Assembly (NCBI GenBank): GCA_934122275.1
Contig: CAKOWI010000007.1
Span: 1 to 64,000, forward strand
Direction: 5' to 3'
From: an uncultured Bacilli bacterium
Lineage (GTDB): Bacteria; Bacillota_I; Bacilli_A; RF39; UBA660
DNA: 64,000 bases
Shown here: positions 53,211 through 62,329 of the stretch, in pieces
How the letters are laid out: every line of letters starts with the position of its first letter
How positions within the stretch are numbered: position 1 is the stretch's first letter
The notes under the pieces: generated by a model
The model's database searches: none
The model's input: only the letters and a program-made list of their open reading frames with translations
What the model was told of the DNA's origin: nothing
Position numbers and translations under genes: made by a program

Positions 53211-53784
53211 ATGATAAATATTTATCTTTCTTTTCAAATATTAAGTACACTTTTTTACTACATCTTCCTAGTATTTCACCTTTTTCAACGTAGTCGTACA
53301 ATTTAACGTTTAAATCATTTAAATATCCATAAGTAATATTTAACCCGTTTTTATCTTGAATCTTAATTATATTATTATATTTATCGTCCTTTTTTGTTTC
53401 TATTACTATTCCAGATTTTAAAGATTGAAGAGCATAATCATCACTAACAGTTAATGTATATCCATTACCTTCTTTTTCTATCTTTTCGTAGCTTATTTTA
53501 TCAGAAGATGCTAACTTTACATTATTTTTAAAAATATTTTTAAATGGAACAACATCTCCCAAGTAGTCTTTATATATTCCATAAATTTTAGCGAAAGAAA
53601 TAGAATTTTTATATACTATTTTTTTAATTATTTCCTTGTTTTTATCACTTTTCTTAACAAATATCAAAGAAACTAAAAATATAACAGCAACTATTAAAGT
53701 TTTTATAAAAAAACCATGTAATATTTTTAAAAAACCACTTAATTCCTTTTTTTCTTTTTTCTTACTATTAAAAGATTCATACAT
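53194..53784 (-). CDS. spoIVFA: SpoIVFA-like membrane protein with degenerate M23 domain
   Basis: 196 aa. A charged N-terminus, one membrane helix (about 28-46) and a C-terminal M23/LytM-like domain (GIVIETKKDDKYNNIIKIQDKNGLNITYGYLNDL) that lacks the metal ligands, as in SpoIVFA. It overlaps spoIVFB by 17 bases. Assignment rests on context plus topology. Confidence 0.8.
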   Translation of the reverse strand: MYESFNSKKKEKKELSGFLKILHGFFIKTLIVAVIFLVSLIFVKKSDKNKEIIKKIVYKNSISFAKIYGIYKDYLGDVVPFKNIFKNNVKLASSDKISYEKIEKEGNGYTLTVSDDYALQSLKSGIVIETKKDDKYNNIIKIQDKNGLNITYGYLNDLNVKLYDYVEKGEILGRCSKKVYLIFEKKDKYLSYEKYL

Positions 53785-53797
53785 TTATATCACCTAT

Positions 53798-54286
53798 TTA
53801 AAAGTATGAAGTTTTTTTGATAGTATTACAATATACATTATTTATTCCAATAAATGATATATATAATACAATAAAGTAAATAACATTTAAAATAATACTG
53901 TTTTTAAGTTTATATAAGATCATACTATAGTTATAATTATTATATAAAAAAGTAAATAATATAATTACTAAACTATAAATAAAGCATGATAAAACGTATA
54001 TTATTAATGCCTTTATAAAATTATTATTTTTATTTAAAAAGATTCTAACAATATAATTTAATGATATAAAAATAAATGCATGAAGAAAAATAAAATCAGT
54101 ATTAACTAAATCATATATTATTCCAAATATAAATATTAATATATAACTATTTTTATTATCTTTAAGCAAATATATAGAAATTATTAAGGCTGATAATGAA
54201 AATAACGGTATAAAGTTTTTTAAAGTGATAGATAATATTACGTCTGTAATAATTGATACTATGTATATAAAACAAGATATTATCAT
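53798..54286 (-). CDS. mreD: Rod-shape-determining protein MreD
   Basis: 162 aa, about five membrane helices, Ile/Leu-rich, with FIFGIIYDLV, the short motif usual for MreD. The ATG lies one base past the mreC stop, and its GGAG is inside the mreC 3' end. Part of the elongasome with MreC. Confidence 0.85.
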   Translation of the reverse strand: MIISCFIYIVSIITDVILSITLKNFIPLFSLSALIISIYLLKDNKNSYILIFIFGIIYDLVNTDFIFLHAFIFISLNYIVRIFLNKNNNFIKALIIYVLSCFIYSLVIILFTFLYNNYNYSMILYKLKNSIILNVIYFIVLYISFIGINNVYCNTIKKTSYF

Positions 54287-54287
54287 A

Positions 54288-55067
54288 CTACTTATCTCCA
54301 ACTACTACCACATAAAGAAGATCATCAAAATTATTATCAGACTTTAACCATACCGTTTTAGTAAGTCCATAGTTATCACTTTCTTGTTTAACTACTTTTC
54401 CTAAATATATTCCCTTGTAAGAATCATTATCATATCCAGATAACACAACTCTATTTCCTTTTTCTATATTACTTTTTTGCATTATATCAGTTATTTTAAA
54501 TAAATTATTCTTACTATCATAGCTACTTAATATTCCAGATATTAATCCATCACTACTTTCTATTAAAATAGATATCATATTACTATCTGATACATTAGTA
54601 ATTAAATTAACCTCACTAATTAGTGAAGATGATTTTGAAATAAAACCTATAAGTCCATTTTCAGTTACAACAGGCATTTTCTTTTTTATATTATCTTTAC
54701 TTCCTTTATCTATAGTTATTCTACCTGTTGCATCTTTTAAAATTTGATTTGATATTTTAGCTACTACATAATTTTCATTTTTAAGTTTAATATCCATAGT
54801 TTTTCTTAATTCATCATTTTCTTTTTTTAAGTAATCATATTTAGTCTTATAGTATGTATCACTCTTCTTTCTAGAAGTATACATATTTTTAGTAATATAA
54901 GTACTAATAATCGATGAAAAACTCTTAAAACCACTTTCAACGTATAAAAATTTTCTTTTAGATAAAATAAGTGATGAACAAATAAAAAATAAGAATATTG
55001 ATATAACAAATATCTTTATAACTAAGTTTTTATTTTTCTTTTTTTTACCATTTAATGACTTTTTCAT
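54288..55067 (-). CDS. mreC: Rod-shape-determining protein MreC
   Basis: 259 aa. A basic N-terminus, one membrane helix (about 15-34), a coiled coil (about 65-85) and the beta-barrel domain with PVVTENGLIGFISKSSS and VSDSNMISILIE. A scaffold for cell-wall elongation. It overlaps radC by 23 bases. No mreB lies nearby, unlike Bacillus. Confidence 0.92.
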   Translation of the reverse strand: MKKSLNGKKKKNKNLVIKIFVISIFLFFICSSLILSKRKFLYVESGFKSFSSIISTYITKNMYTSRKKSDTYYKTKYDYLKKENDELRKTMDIKLKNENYVVAKISNQILKDATGRITIDKGSKDNIKKKMPVVTENGLIGFISKSSSLISEVNLITNVSDSNMISILIESSDGLISGILSSYDSKNNLFKITDIMQKSNIEKGNRVVLSGYDNDSYKGIYLGKVVKQESDNYGLTKTVWLKSDNNFDDLLYVVVVGDK

Positions 55068-55764
55068 GTTTTCTATCTCCTAACATATCATTTTCATAAA
55101 AACTAAAGTAATTATTATCACCTATTATTATATGATCTTGAATTATAATTCCTTGCATTTTACCTATATTAACTAAAGTATTTGTAATATAAATATCTTC
55201 ATCAGAAGGTATTACGTTTCCTGATGGATGATTATGAACACATATAATACTTGCTGCTGAACATAAATATGCAGCTTTAAAAATTTCTCTTGGATGTACT
55301 AGACTTTTATTTAAAGTTCCCTTAAATAAAAGTTTTTTATCTATTAATTTTTTATTTTGGTTTAAGTATATACAGTAAAAATATTCTTGTTTTTTATTTT
55401 TTAATTCAGCACCAAAATAATCAAATATCTTTTTTGCACTATTTAACTTCAAATTATTTTCAAGAGGTTTAGATTCAAATACTCTCTTGCCTAGTTCTAG
55501 TGCTGCTAAAAGCTCTACTGCTTTTACAGCTCCTATTCCATTTATATTAATGAGTTTTCCTATCGTTATATTACTTAATTCTGTTACATCATTAACTAGT
55601 TTTAAGATTTCTGTTGCTAGATATTTAGAAGAAAAATCTCTTGTTCCTGTTTTTAAAATTATCGCTAATAAATCTTCTGTTGATAGACTTTCAGCTCCGT
55701 ATTTAATTAATCTTTCTCTAGGTCTTTCTTCTTTTGGTATTTCTCTTATTAAAACACTATTCAT
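55045..55764 (-). CDS. radC: RadC/JAB-domain protein
   Basis: 239 aa from the ATG before NSVLIREIPKEERPRERL. N-terminal helix-hairpin-helix (ININGIGAVKAVEL) and a JAMM/MPN domain with the zinc motif VHNHPSGNVIPSDED. Role debated; not clearly needed for repair. It starts 8 bases inside the upstream SPOR-protein gene. As in Bacillus it heads the mre block. Confidence 0.93.
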   Translation of the reverse strand: MNSVLIREIPKEERPRERLIKYGAESLSTEDLLAIILKTGTRDFSSKYLATEILKLVNDVTELSNITIGKLININGIGAVKAVELLAALELGKRVFESKPLENNLKLNSAKKIFDYFGAELKNKKQEYFYCIYLNQNKKLIDKKLLFKGTLNKSLVHPREIFKAAYLCSAASIICVHNHPSGNVIPSDEDIYITNTLVNIGKMQGIIIQDHIIIGDNNYFSFYENDMLGDRKHEKVIKW

Positions 55765-56215
55765 TTTCAGCCACCAAGTCACTATAACATGCTAATATTT
55801 GTCTTTCTATTATCATAAGTGCATTCTCATCTTCAGCAGCCTTAAGTAATTTTTCATATTCATTTAAATTTCCTATAAATTCCTCATTATCTACTAAAAC
55901 CTTTTCTATACTAGTTTTAATACCCTTTTTATCATATATATCTTTAAATTTAGTTGCACTTTCTCTACTTGCAAAAATACCTATATATGCAGTAACTTTA
56001 TTTTCACTTTCTATATAAATGTATTTATCTACATTAGTTATTTTTTCTGTCATATCATCTAAATTTTTATAAGTACCATATTTAAGCATGTATACCCTAT
56101 CATTAGTATTTATAACCTTTTGAATATCAACTTTTTCATACCTATCAAACATTATTTTTGCTAAAACTGCACCAGATAATAAGGCTATTATTATCCAAGT
56201 AATTGTTCTTTTCAT
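55757..56215 (-). CDS. SPOR-domain-like membrane protein (SpoIIB position)
   Basis: 152 aa. One N-terminal membrane helix (about 4-20), then a SPOR-like beta-alpha repeat (RVYMLKYGTYKNLDDM, VTAYIGIFASRESATKF) and a C-terminal helix. In Bacillus spoIIB, which has a SPOR domain, lies upstream of maf-radC. A SpoIIB-like role in engulfment is inference from position and fold. GGGTGA precedes the chosen ATG. Confidence 0.7.
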   Translation of the reverse strand: MKRTITWIIIALLSGAVLAKIMFDRYEKVDIQKVINTNDRVYMLKYGTYKNLDDMTEKITNVDKYIYIESENKVTAYIGIFASRESATKFKDIYDKKGIKTSIEKVLVDNEEFIGNLNEYEKLLKAAEDENALMIIERQILACYSDLVAENE

Positions 56216-56263
56216 TTTTATCACCCGTATACATATTAAGCGATATTATTTAAAAAAAAGCTC

Positions 56264-56289
56264 GAAAAAAAGGAAGTTTTTAAACTTCC
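56264..56289 (-). terminator. Terminator of the 56280 gene
   Basis: GGAAGTTT pairs with AAACTTCC; T7 on the minus strand. Confidence 0.8.
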
Positions 56290-57143
56290 ATCTTTTTTAC
56301 CATAGCATTATTATATTTACTATTTAAATATTCATTATATTGTCTTATTATATAACCATTTTCTTCTGTTTTATAGTTAAATATATCATCTTTTTTAGAA
56401 ATCCACCAATCATACATTAAAGCACCTGTAGAAAACCTTAAATCACTTTCTGGATCAAATTTAGAGAAGTCTTCACTATTCATAAACTCTTCTTTTAATT
56501 TTCTTAAATCACAATAAGTCATATACTGCTGCCATATTTCTATATCTATTGGTGAGTCAGAACTTCTAAGTTTTTCTTTATTAGAATAAAACCATAAAGA
56601 CATTAAAGTGCCATCATCAAATTTTAATTTATAACTATAGTGAAACTTTTTCAAATCAAATTCCTTATGAAAATGCATTTTATATCTATGGTTATTAATT
56701 ATTTTTTGTTGTCTTAAATTCTGTAAATACATTTTATACTGATTTATTATTTCAATACATACTTTGCTTCTACTTTCAAGAATGTATCTTTTATTTTTAA
56801 TAAACCATTCATTCATATTAATACCTTTTTCAAAACATAATTTACTACCATTTTTAAACTTATCATCATTTTTACACAAATAGAACTCTTCAGCTAATAT
56901 ATTTTTATCAGATATATATATATTATTAAACGTAGTTTTATTTTTTCCATTATCTATAAATCTTTCATACTCTTTTTTTACTTTTCTACACAACTCATTA
57001 TCTGAAGAAAATATATTATCTTTATTTTTTCTAAACCAAATACTAACTAAAGTACCATCATCAAAAGTAAGTCCACCAAATTTTCCGTATTTAGACAAAC
57101 TCTTAATACTTATGAATTGATTTAGTTTATTATAATCAACCAC
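56280..57143 (-). CDS. Four-repeat protein resembling helicase-associated domains
   Basis: 287 aa with four units of about 65-70 residues: LTFDDGTLVSIWFRKNKDNI, FEKGINMNEWFIKNKRYI, LKFDDGTLMSLWFYSNKEKL and LRFSTGALMYDWWISKKDDI, each followed by a helix ending in a Tyr-rich segment. The Asp-Gly/Trp-Phe...Asn-Lys pattern recalls the small helicase-associated (HA) DNA-binding domain, but no helicase is attached. May bind DNA; unproven. Confidence 0.65.
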   Translation of the reverse strand: MVDYNKLNQFISIKSLSKYGKFGGLTFDDGTLVSIWFRKNKDNIFSSDNELCRKVKKEYERFIDNGKNKTTFNNIYISDKNILAEEFYLCKNDDKFKNGSKLCFEKGINMNEWFIKNKRYILESRSKVCIEIINQYKMYLQNLRQQKIINNHRYKMHFHKEFDLKKFHYSYKLKFDDGTLMSLWFYSNKEKLRSSDSPIDIEIWQQYMTYCDLRKLKEEFMNSEDFSKFDPESDLRFSTGALMYDWWISKKDDIFNYKTEENGYIIRQYNEYLNSKYNNAMVKKMEV

Positions 57144-57200
57144 TTAAACTCCTCCCAACGTAGGTACTTATTATAAAATATATAAATATTTTGTCAATAG

Positions 57201-58202
57201 CTATATCAAATTATTTCTTTCAAAAACATCTACATTATTCTTAACATAAATATCAACTTTAGCATCTTTAACTATCTTGCAAAAACACAAACCATTTATA
57301 ACTATGTCTTTTCCACTTTTTAAATTAAAACTTTTTTTTGCTAAATTTCTTAATGTATTATTTGTATTTAATGATATTCTATTTAAGTTTATATTATTAG
57401 ATAAATATAGGGTAAAGCTATTACTGTGTTCACTTAAATAATCAATTCTAGCATAATTACCTATTAATATTGATTGTTTAGGTTTCATTTGATAAGTAAT
57501 AGGCTTTATAGTAACTTTTGGAGATATTATTTTTATATCTTTATAATTTAAATCAGTTAAATAATTATTGGTACTAACAATACCTGGTGTATCAATTAAA
57601 ACCAAGTCATCATATACCTTAATTTCTATTAAATCAAGTGTAGTAGCAGGCATACTACTAGTTGTTATATCTCCTGGTAATAAACGTACATTTTTAATTA
57701 TTTTATTAATTAAAGTGCTTTTACCAGAATTAGTATTACCTACTAAGTATACATAATTACTATTTCTATTTTTATATACTTTGTTTAATAATAAATCAAT
57801 ATTATAATTTTTAACTGCACTTACAAATATAATATCAACTATGTTTAGTTTATAATTATTAATTATATAATTTTTTAATTTAAATTCTTTAACCGATTTA
57901 GGAAGTAAATCACACTTAGTAATAACTAATATAACTTTACAATTAAACTCATTAATTTTATTTAAAGACTCATCAAGGCTTAAAATATCACATAAAAAAA
58001 GTACTAAATCATCTTTCTTTTTTATCTCATCAAATAATTTTAAGTAATCTAAATAAGATTTATTAGCACTAATATATTCACCATAATTCTTAATTCTAAA
58101 GCATCTTTTACATATAGGATTATTTATATTACTAACATAACCCAATTCTTTTTCATCATGGTCTTGTAAGACAGCACCACAACCAATACACTTCTTAATC
58201 AT
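57201..58202 (-). CDS. yqeH: YqeH ribosome-biogenesis GTPase
   Basis: 333 aa. A CxxC..CxxC zinc finger (CIGCG, CKRC) then a circularly permuted GTPase (NKxD as TKCDLL, P-loop GNTNSGKSTLINK, G3 DTPG). Needed for 30S maturation in Bacillus. It overlaps yqeG by 8 bases. Confidence 0.94.
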   Translation of the reverse strand: MIKKCIGCGAVLQDHDEKELGYVSNINNPICKRCFRIKNYGEYISANKSYLDYLKLFDEIKKKDDLVLFLCDILSLDESLNKINEFNCKVILVITKCDLLPKSVKEFKLKNYIINNYKLNIVDIIFVSAVKNYNIDLLLNKVYKNRNSNYVYLVGNTNSGKSTLINKIIKNVRLLPGDITTSSMPATTLDLIEIKVYDDLVLIDTPGIVSTNNYLTDLNYKDIKIISPKVTIKPITYQMKPKQSILIGNYARIDYLSEHSNSFTLYLSNNINLNRISLNTNNTLRNLAKKSFNLKSGKDIVINGLCFCKIVKDAKVDIYVKNNVDVFERNNLI

Positions 58203-58716
58203 AATATTTTCCTCTTATAAGTATGTTTTTTCTTTCAAAATATTCAAATAACATTTTTTCTATCTTTCTATTAAGCCATGTTTCTTTTTCATCTATTTCA
58301 CTTATAGGATTAACCAAAATAGTAGTAATTTGGGCCTTATTTCCACCTTGAATATCAGTAAGCAATTGGTCTCCTATCGCTGCTACCTCGTAATTTTTAT
58401 ATTTATACTTTTTTAGTATATATCTATATTTATAAGTAAATGGCTTTAGTGATAAACAAGCTATATCAACATCATAAAAATCACCAAACTTTTTTATTCT
58501 CTTTGGAAAATTATTTGAAAAAAGTATTATTTTAAAATCTTTCTTTAATTTATCAATAAGTTTCTTAGTTTTATTACATAAAACTACTTCTTTAGCAGGT
58601 GATATAGTGTTATCTAAATCAAATAATATACATTTAATTTTATTTTTCTTTAGTTTATTATAATCTATTTTAAATATACTTTCTTGATAAATATCTGGTA
58701 TAAATCTTTTAATCAC
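58195..58716 (-). CDS. yqeG: YqeG-family HAD phosphatase
   Basis: 173 aa. ILFDLDNTISP (HAD motif I), LFSNNFP (motif II) and AIGDQLLTDIQGGN (motif IV). Starts with GTG behind GGAGGTGAC, overlapping the prsW stop (GTGA). Always upstream of yqeH in Bacillota. Confidence 0.92.
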   Translation of the reverse strand: MIKRFIPDIYQESIFKIDYNKLKKNKIKCILFDLDNTISPAKEVVLCNKTKKLIDKLKKDFKIILFSNNFPKRIKKFGDFYDVDIACLSLKPFTYKYRYILKKYKYKNYEVAAIGDQLLTDIQGGNKAQITTILVNPISEIDEKETWLNRKIEKMLFEYFERKNILIRGKYYD

Positions 58717-59597
58717 TTTGTCACCTCCTTATTAAAACTAATTTTATTATTAATTTCAATTCTTCTTTTTCTAATTTCACTATTCATATATTCATCTTTA
58801 GTCATTAAATATGAATATTTTTTTTCATATTCTCCGTTTTCATCAAATATGTTATTTAATTCTATAGTTTTCTTTAGTACTCTAAATGCAATATAAAATA
58901 ATATTATTACAATTAATAGTAAAGGAATTACTTCAAACATAAATACTTGAAAAGATGTAGTTAACTTAAATGATCCTAAAAAACTCATTAGATTATTATA
59001 AATTCCATGCATTAATGAAGGTATTATTACCGCTAACAAAAAATTAACATACTTTTTATTGTCATCTTTAGAGAAACTACCTAAAGATATAAAGTATCCA
59101 ATTACGATACCACATATTACATGTAAAGGTATAGTAGTTAAATCCCTAATTAAAGCTAAACTTATACTATCTGATACAGTACTTTCAGAAAATGCATAAA
59201 TTAAATTTTCTAATCCTGCAAAAGAAAGTGCTATAAGCATCATATAAACTACACCATCATATATATCATCATAATATTTATTATCAAATATAAATAAATA
59301 GAAAATAGCTATTTTTGATAATTCTTCAATCATAGCCCATATAAACGTTAGAACTACATTACTTTTAAAATAAGGCATAGTCATAGATTCAAAAAATTGT
59401 GCTAAAGAAATTGTTAAAATACCAGATAATAAACATATTACAATATTTTTTTTAGGTTCACTGCTTTTTTTATCAGATTTAAGGGTAAATATAACTAGCA
59501 TAATAGTTGGAACAAGTGCAAATAAAGTTACTAATAATCTTTCGTATATGAAATACTGGTTATTAAATAAATTAAAATCAAAACTAAATTTAAGCAT
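58713..59597 (-). CDS. PrsW-family intramembrane metalloprotease
   Basis: 294 aa with eight or so helices. FIWAMIEELSKIAIF (EExxK), LHVICGIVIGY and SLMHGIYNNL are the family motifs. PrsW of Bacillus cuts the anti-sigma factor RsiW. The client here is unknown; a SigK gene is divergent 100 bases away. Confidence 0.9.
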   Translation of the reverse strand: MLKFSFDFNLFNNQYFIYERLLVTLFALVPTIMLVIFTLKSDKKSSEPKKNIVICLLSGILTISLAQFFESMTMPYFKSNVVLTFIWAMIEELSKIAIFYLFIFDNKYYDDIYDGVVYMMLIALSFAGLENLIYAFSESTVSDSISLALIRDLTTIPLHVICGIVIGYFISLGSFSKDDNKKYVNFLLAVIIPSLMHGIYNNLMSFLGSFKLTTSFQVFMFEVIPLLLIVIILFYIAFRVLKKTIELNNIFDENGEYEKKYSYLMTKDEYMNSEIRKRRIEINNKISFNKEVTK

Positions 59598-59698
59598 ACT
59601 ATACTCCGCCCTTCATAATTATATATAACAGAATCATTATAACATGTTTTTTAAATAATTGTTTATAAAAAACATAATATTAACTAGGAGTGATTTAT

Positions 59699-60391
59699 TT
59701 GTTATTAAGTATTATAAGTCAAATACTTAAAGGTATTATATTAGGAACTGGTAGCTATGGCAGTAAAACCTTTCCAGAACCTTTATCAAAAGAGGAAGAA
59801 GACTTACTTATAAAAGAAATGTTAAATGGTAATAAAAATGCTAGAAATAAACTTATTGAACATAATTTAAGGTTAGTTGCACACATAGTAAAAAAATATG
59901 AAAATAGCAAGGAAGATGTTGATGATTTAATTAGTATTGGTACTATTGGATTAATTAAAGGAATCGATACATTCTCAAATAAAAATGGAGCTAAATTAAC
60001 TACTTATGCTGCAAGATGTGTAGAAAACGAAATATTAATGTTTTATAGAAGTGATAAAAAAAACTCAAAGAATATTAGTATAAATGAATCTGTAGGTTTT
60101 GATAAAGATGGTAATGAAATATCTTTTTTAGATATATTAAAAACACCAAACCCAGATTATGTAAGTGATATAGCTTTACAAGATGATATAAAATCTTTAT
60201 ATAAATATATTGAAAATTTATCAAGTAGAGAAAAAGAAATATTAATTAAAAGATATGGATTATATAATCATAAAGAAATGACCCAAAAAGAAATTGCAGG
60301 TAAACTTAAGATAAGTAGAAGCTACGTATCTAGAATTGAAAAAAGAGCTTTAACTAAAATACTTAGAGATTTCTTCAAAAATAAAAAGTAA
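59699..60391 (+). CDS. sigK: Mother-cell sigma factor SigK
   Basis: 230 aa from a TTG start 8 bases after AGGAG. FPEPLSKEEE, HNLRLVAHIVKKYENSKEDVDDLISIGTIGLIKGI, TYAARCVENEILM and KLKISRSYVSRIEKRAL match SigK closely. The N-terminal pro-sequence (about 20 hydrophobic residues, LLLSIISQILKGIILGTGSY) is present, so SpoIVFB processing is expected. The gene is whole; no skin-type insertion interrupts it. Confidence 0.95.
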   Translation: MLLSIISQILKGIILGTGSYGSKTFPEPLSKEEEDLLIKEMLNGNKNARNKLIEHNLRLVAHIVKKYENSKEDVDDLISIGTIGLIKGIDTFSNKNGAKLTTYAARCVENEILMFYRSDKKNSKNISINESVGFDKDGNEISFLDILKTPNPDYVSDIALQDDIKSLYKYIENLSSREKEILIKRYGLYNHKEMTQKEIAGKLKISRSYVSRIEKRALTKILRDFFKNKK

Positions 60392-60411
60392 AACTTTTGG
60401 TTTTACTTTTT
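60383..60411. terminator. Bidirectional terminator
   Basis: AAAAAGTAAAAC pairs with GTTTTACTTTTT; ends sigK and the opposing gene. Confidence 0.85.
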
Positions 60412-61518
60412 AATTACATTAATTATACCACCAATAAGAGCAAATCCTATAACTGATAATACTATTAATACAAATGGATTTTTTTCATCTTTATATTTAG
60501 TAGTATCAGCAGTTTTTACTATGTCCTTCTCTTTTATTATATTAAGTGTATATTCTCTTTTAGTTCCATCTTCTGCTGTAACTAAAATCTTTACGACAGA
60601 ACCATTTTTTAGTTTTTCATTTCCACTTATTTCAACCGTTGTTGTATCAGATTCAACTGAATAGTTAATGGTTAACTTATTTACATTATTTTTAATATTT
60701 ATATCATAAACAAATGAATCTGGGTCAAATTCAAATGTTTTATCTTCTTTTATTTCAAGACCAGATAAATTTGCATTTGAATCTTGTGATTCTCTCTTAA
60801 CGTTAATGTTATATGTTTTTTTTGTTCCATCTTCTGCTGTAATGATTATAACAATCTTGTTATTTTCGCCTGCAACAAGTTCTGTATTATTACCAGTTAT
60901 TACAACGTTAGCTTTAGAATCCTCAAGTGTTGTATCTATTGATACTTTTGAAACAGTTGATGCTACAGCAGCCGAATAATCATAAACTTCTTTATTAAAA
61001 GTTGGAGTATAACCAATACTAGTCCCTTTATCATCTGATATTTTCATAGAACTTAAAAATGCATTATTAGATTTTTTTGGTGCAGTTGATGAAGTTGTAG
61101 TAGTAGTTGTTGTTGTGGTTGTAGTTTTATTAGCCTGAATAGTAATAGATAATTCTGACTTATCACTTTCCCCTTCACTTACTATACTAATTACTGATGC
61201 AACATCACCAGTAAGATCCTGACTTTTAGCCTTTAAATTTATCTCACAAGAAGATGAACCTTTAGCTTTTTCGGTAAGAATAGTCTTTCCACTGCCACAT
61301 GAACTTCCTTCAGAAGAAAAATATTTATCATCATAAGATAGCTTATACTTGCTATCTGAACTAGTTAAATTTGATATCGTCAAAGTAATTTTATCTCCTG
61401 GCTTAATCTTTGTACTTGACGCTTTAATGCTAGATGCACTAACTAATTCCACACCAATACACATAGTTATTACCATACATATTAAAATATTTGTTATCTT
61501 TATTATATGTTTTCTCAT
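60403..61518 (-). CDS. Secreted cadherin-like beta-sandwich protein with C-terminal anchor
   Basis: 371 aa. A signal peptide (about 1-29, ending VSASS), a beta domain with two Cys residues, a Thr-rich spacer (eleven Thr in a row near 131-141) and two Cadherin-like beta-sandwich units (FNKEVYDYSAAVASTVSKV and DPDSFVYDINIKNNVNKL, each ending in TAEDGTK..Y.xxI). A C-terminal membrane helix (about 348-368) anchors it. A surface protein of unknown ligand. Confidence 0.85.
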   Translation of the reverse strand: MRKHIIKITNILICMVITMCIGVELVSASSIKASSTKIKPGDKITLTISNLTSSDSKYKLSYDDKYFSSEGSSCGSGKTILTEKAKGSSSCEINLKAKSQDLTGDVASVISIVSEGESDKSELSITIQANKTTTTTTTTTTTSSTAPKKSNNAFLSSMKISDDKGTSIGYTPTFNKEVYDYSAAVASTVSKVSIDTTLEDSKANVVITGNNTELVAGENNKIVIIITAEDGTKKTYNINVKRESQDSNANLSGLEIKEDKTFEFDPDSFVYDINIKNNVNKLTINYSVESDTTTVEISGNEKLKNGSVVKILVTAEDGTKREYTLNIIKEKDIVKTADTTKYKDEKNPFVLIVLSVIGFALIGGIINVIKK

Positions 61519-61588
61519 AAAACACCTCTTCTATTCTGTAATCATTTTAATATAAATATTTATATAAGTCAATTTGTTACACAATATT

Positions 61589-62254
61589 TTACATATCATC
61601 TACAATTTTTCTTATATCATTTTGTATATCTTCAATGTCTTTTAGCTTGCCATCCGTATCACATTTTACGATATCAAATTTTAAATATTTAGATACAAAG
61701 CTAGAATTATCATATATTCTTTTCATTAACTTATTATCTCTTTCATAAACATCGTTTTTAACACCATCATTATCCAATCTTTTACTTCTCATATTAGTAA
61801 CTACATCAAAATCTGCTGTTAAAAATATTACTTTATCTGGTCTTTTTATACCTAGTTTGTTATATTCATAATCCTCTACAAAATCAATAAATTTCTTTTT
61901 TTCTTCTTCACTACTAAGTAAACATGATTGATATATTAAACTTGATGTAGTATATCTATCAAGTAGTATTATAGAGCCTTTTTCATATTCACTCTTTAAT
62001 TCATTATTCCATGTAATAGCTCTATCTATTGCATAAATAGAATTTATCAGATAAGCAGATAAATCTTCTGGTTTTCCTAAATCTCCGTTTAGGTATTGTT
62101 CTACTAATAATCCTTGTTTTGACTTATATGTAGGAAAATGATGACTAAATATATTATACCCTTTTTCTAACAAATACTCTTTTAATAGATTATATTGCGT
62201 TGTTTTACCAATTCCGTCACATGCACCTTCTATTACTATTAATTTTCCTTTCAT
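61589..62254 (-). CDS. tmk: Thymidylate kinase
   Basis: 221 aa from the ATG 8 bases after AGGAGG. P-loop IEGACDGIGKTTQ, the DRYTTSS motif and a LID region with Arg. Phosphorylates dTMP to dTDP. The usual Gly-x-Asp-Gly is Ala-Cys-Asp-Gly here, a small change. Confidence 0.9.
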   Translation of the reverse strand: MKGKLIVIEGACDGIGKTTQYNLLKEYLLEKGYNIFSHHFPTYKSKQGLLVEQYLNGDLGKPEDLSAYLINSIYAIDRAITWNNELKSEYEKGSIILLDRYTTSSLIYQSCLLSSEEEKKKFIDFVEDYEYNKLGIKRPDKVIFLTADFDVVTNMRSKRLDNDGVKNDVYERDNKLMKRIYDNSSFVSKYLKFDIVKCDTDGKLKDIEDIQNDIRKIVDDM

Positions 62255-62292
62255 ATACATATCCTCCTATCATAATTAGTTTAACAAAATAA

Positions 62293-62322
62293 AAGACTAA
62301 TATCAATTAAAATATTAGTCTT
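62293..62322 (-). terminator. ileS terminator
   Basis: AAGACTAATAT pairs with ATATTAGTCTT; T-rich on the minus strand. Confidence 0.8.
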
Positions 62323-62329
62323 AATTTCA

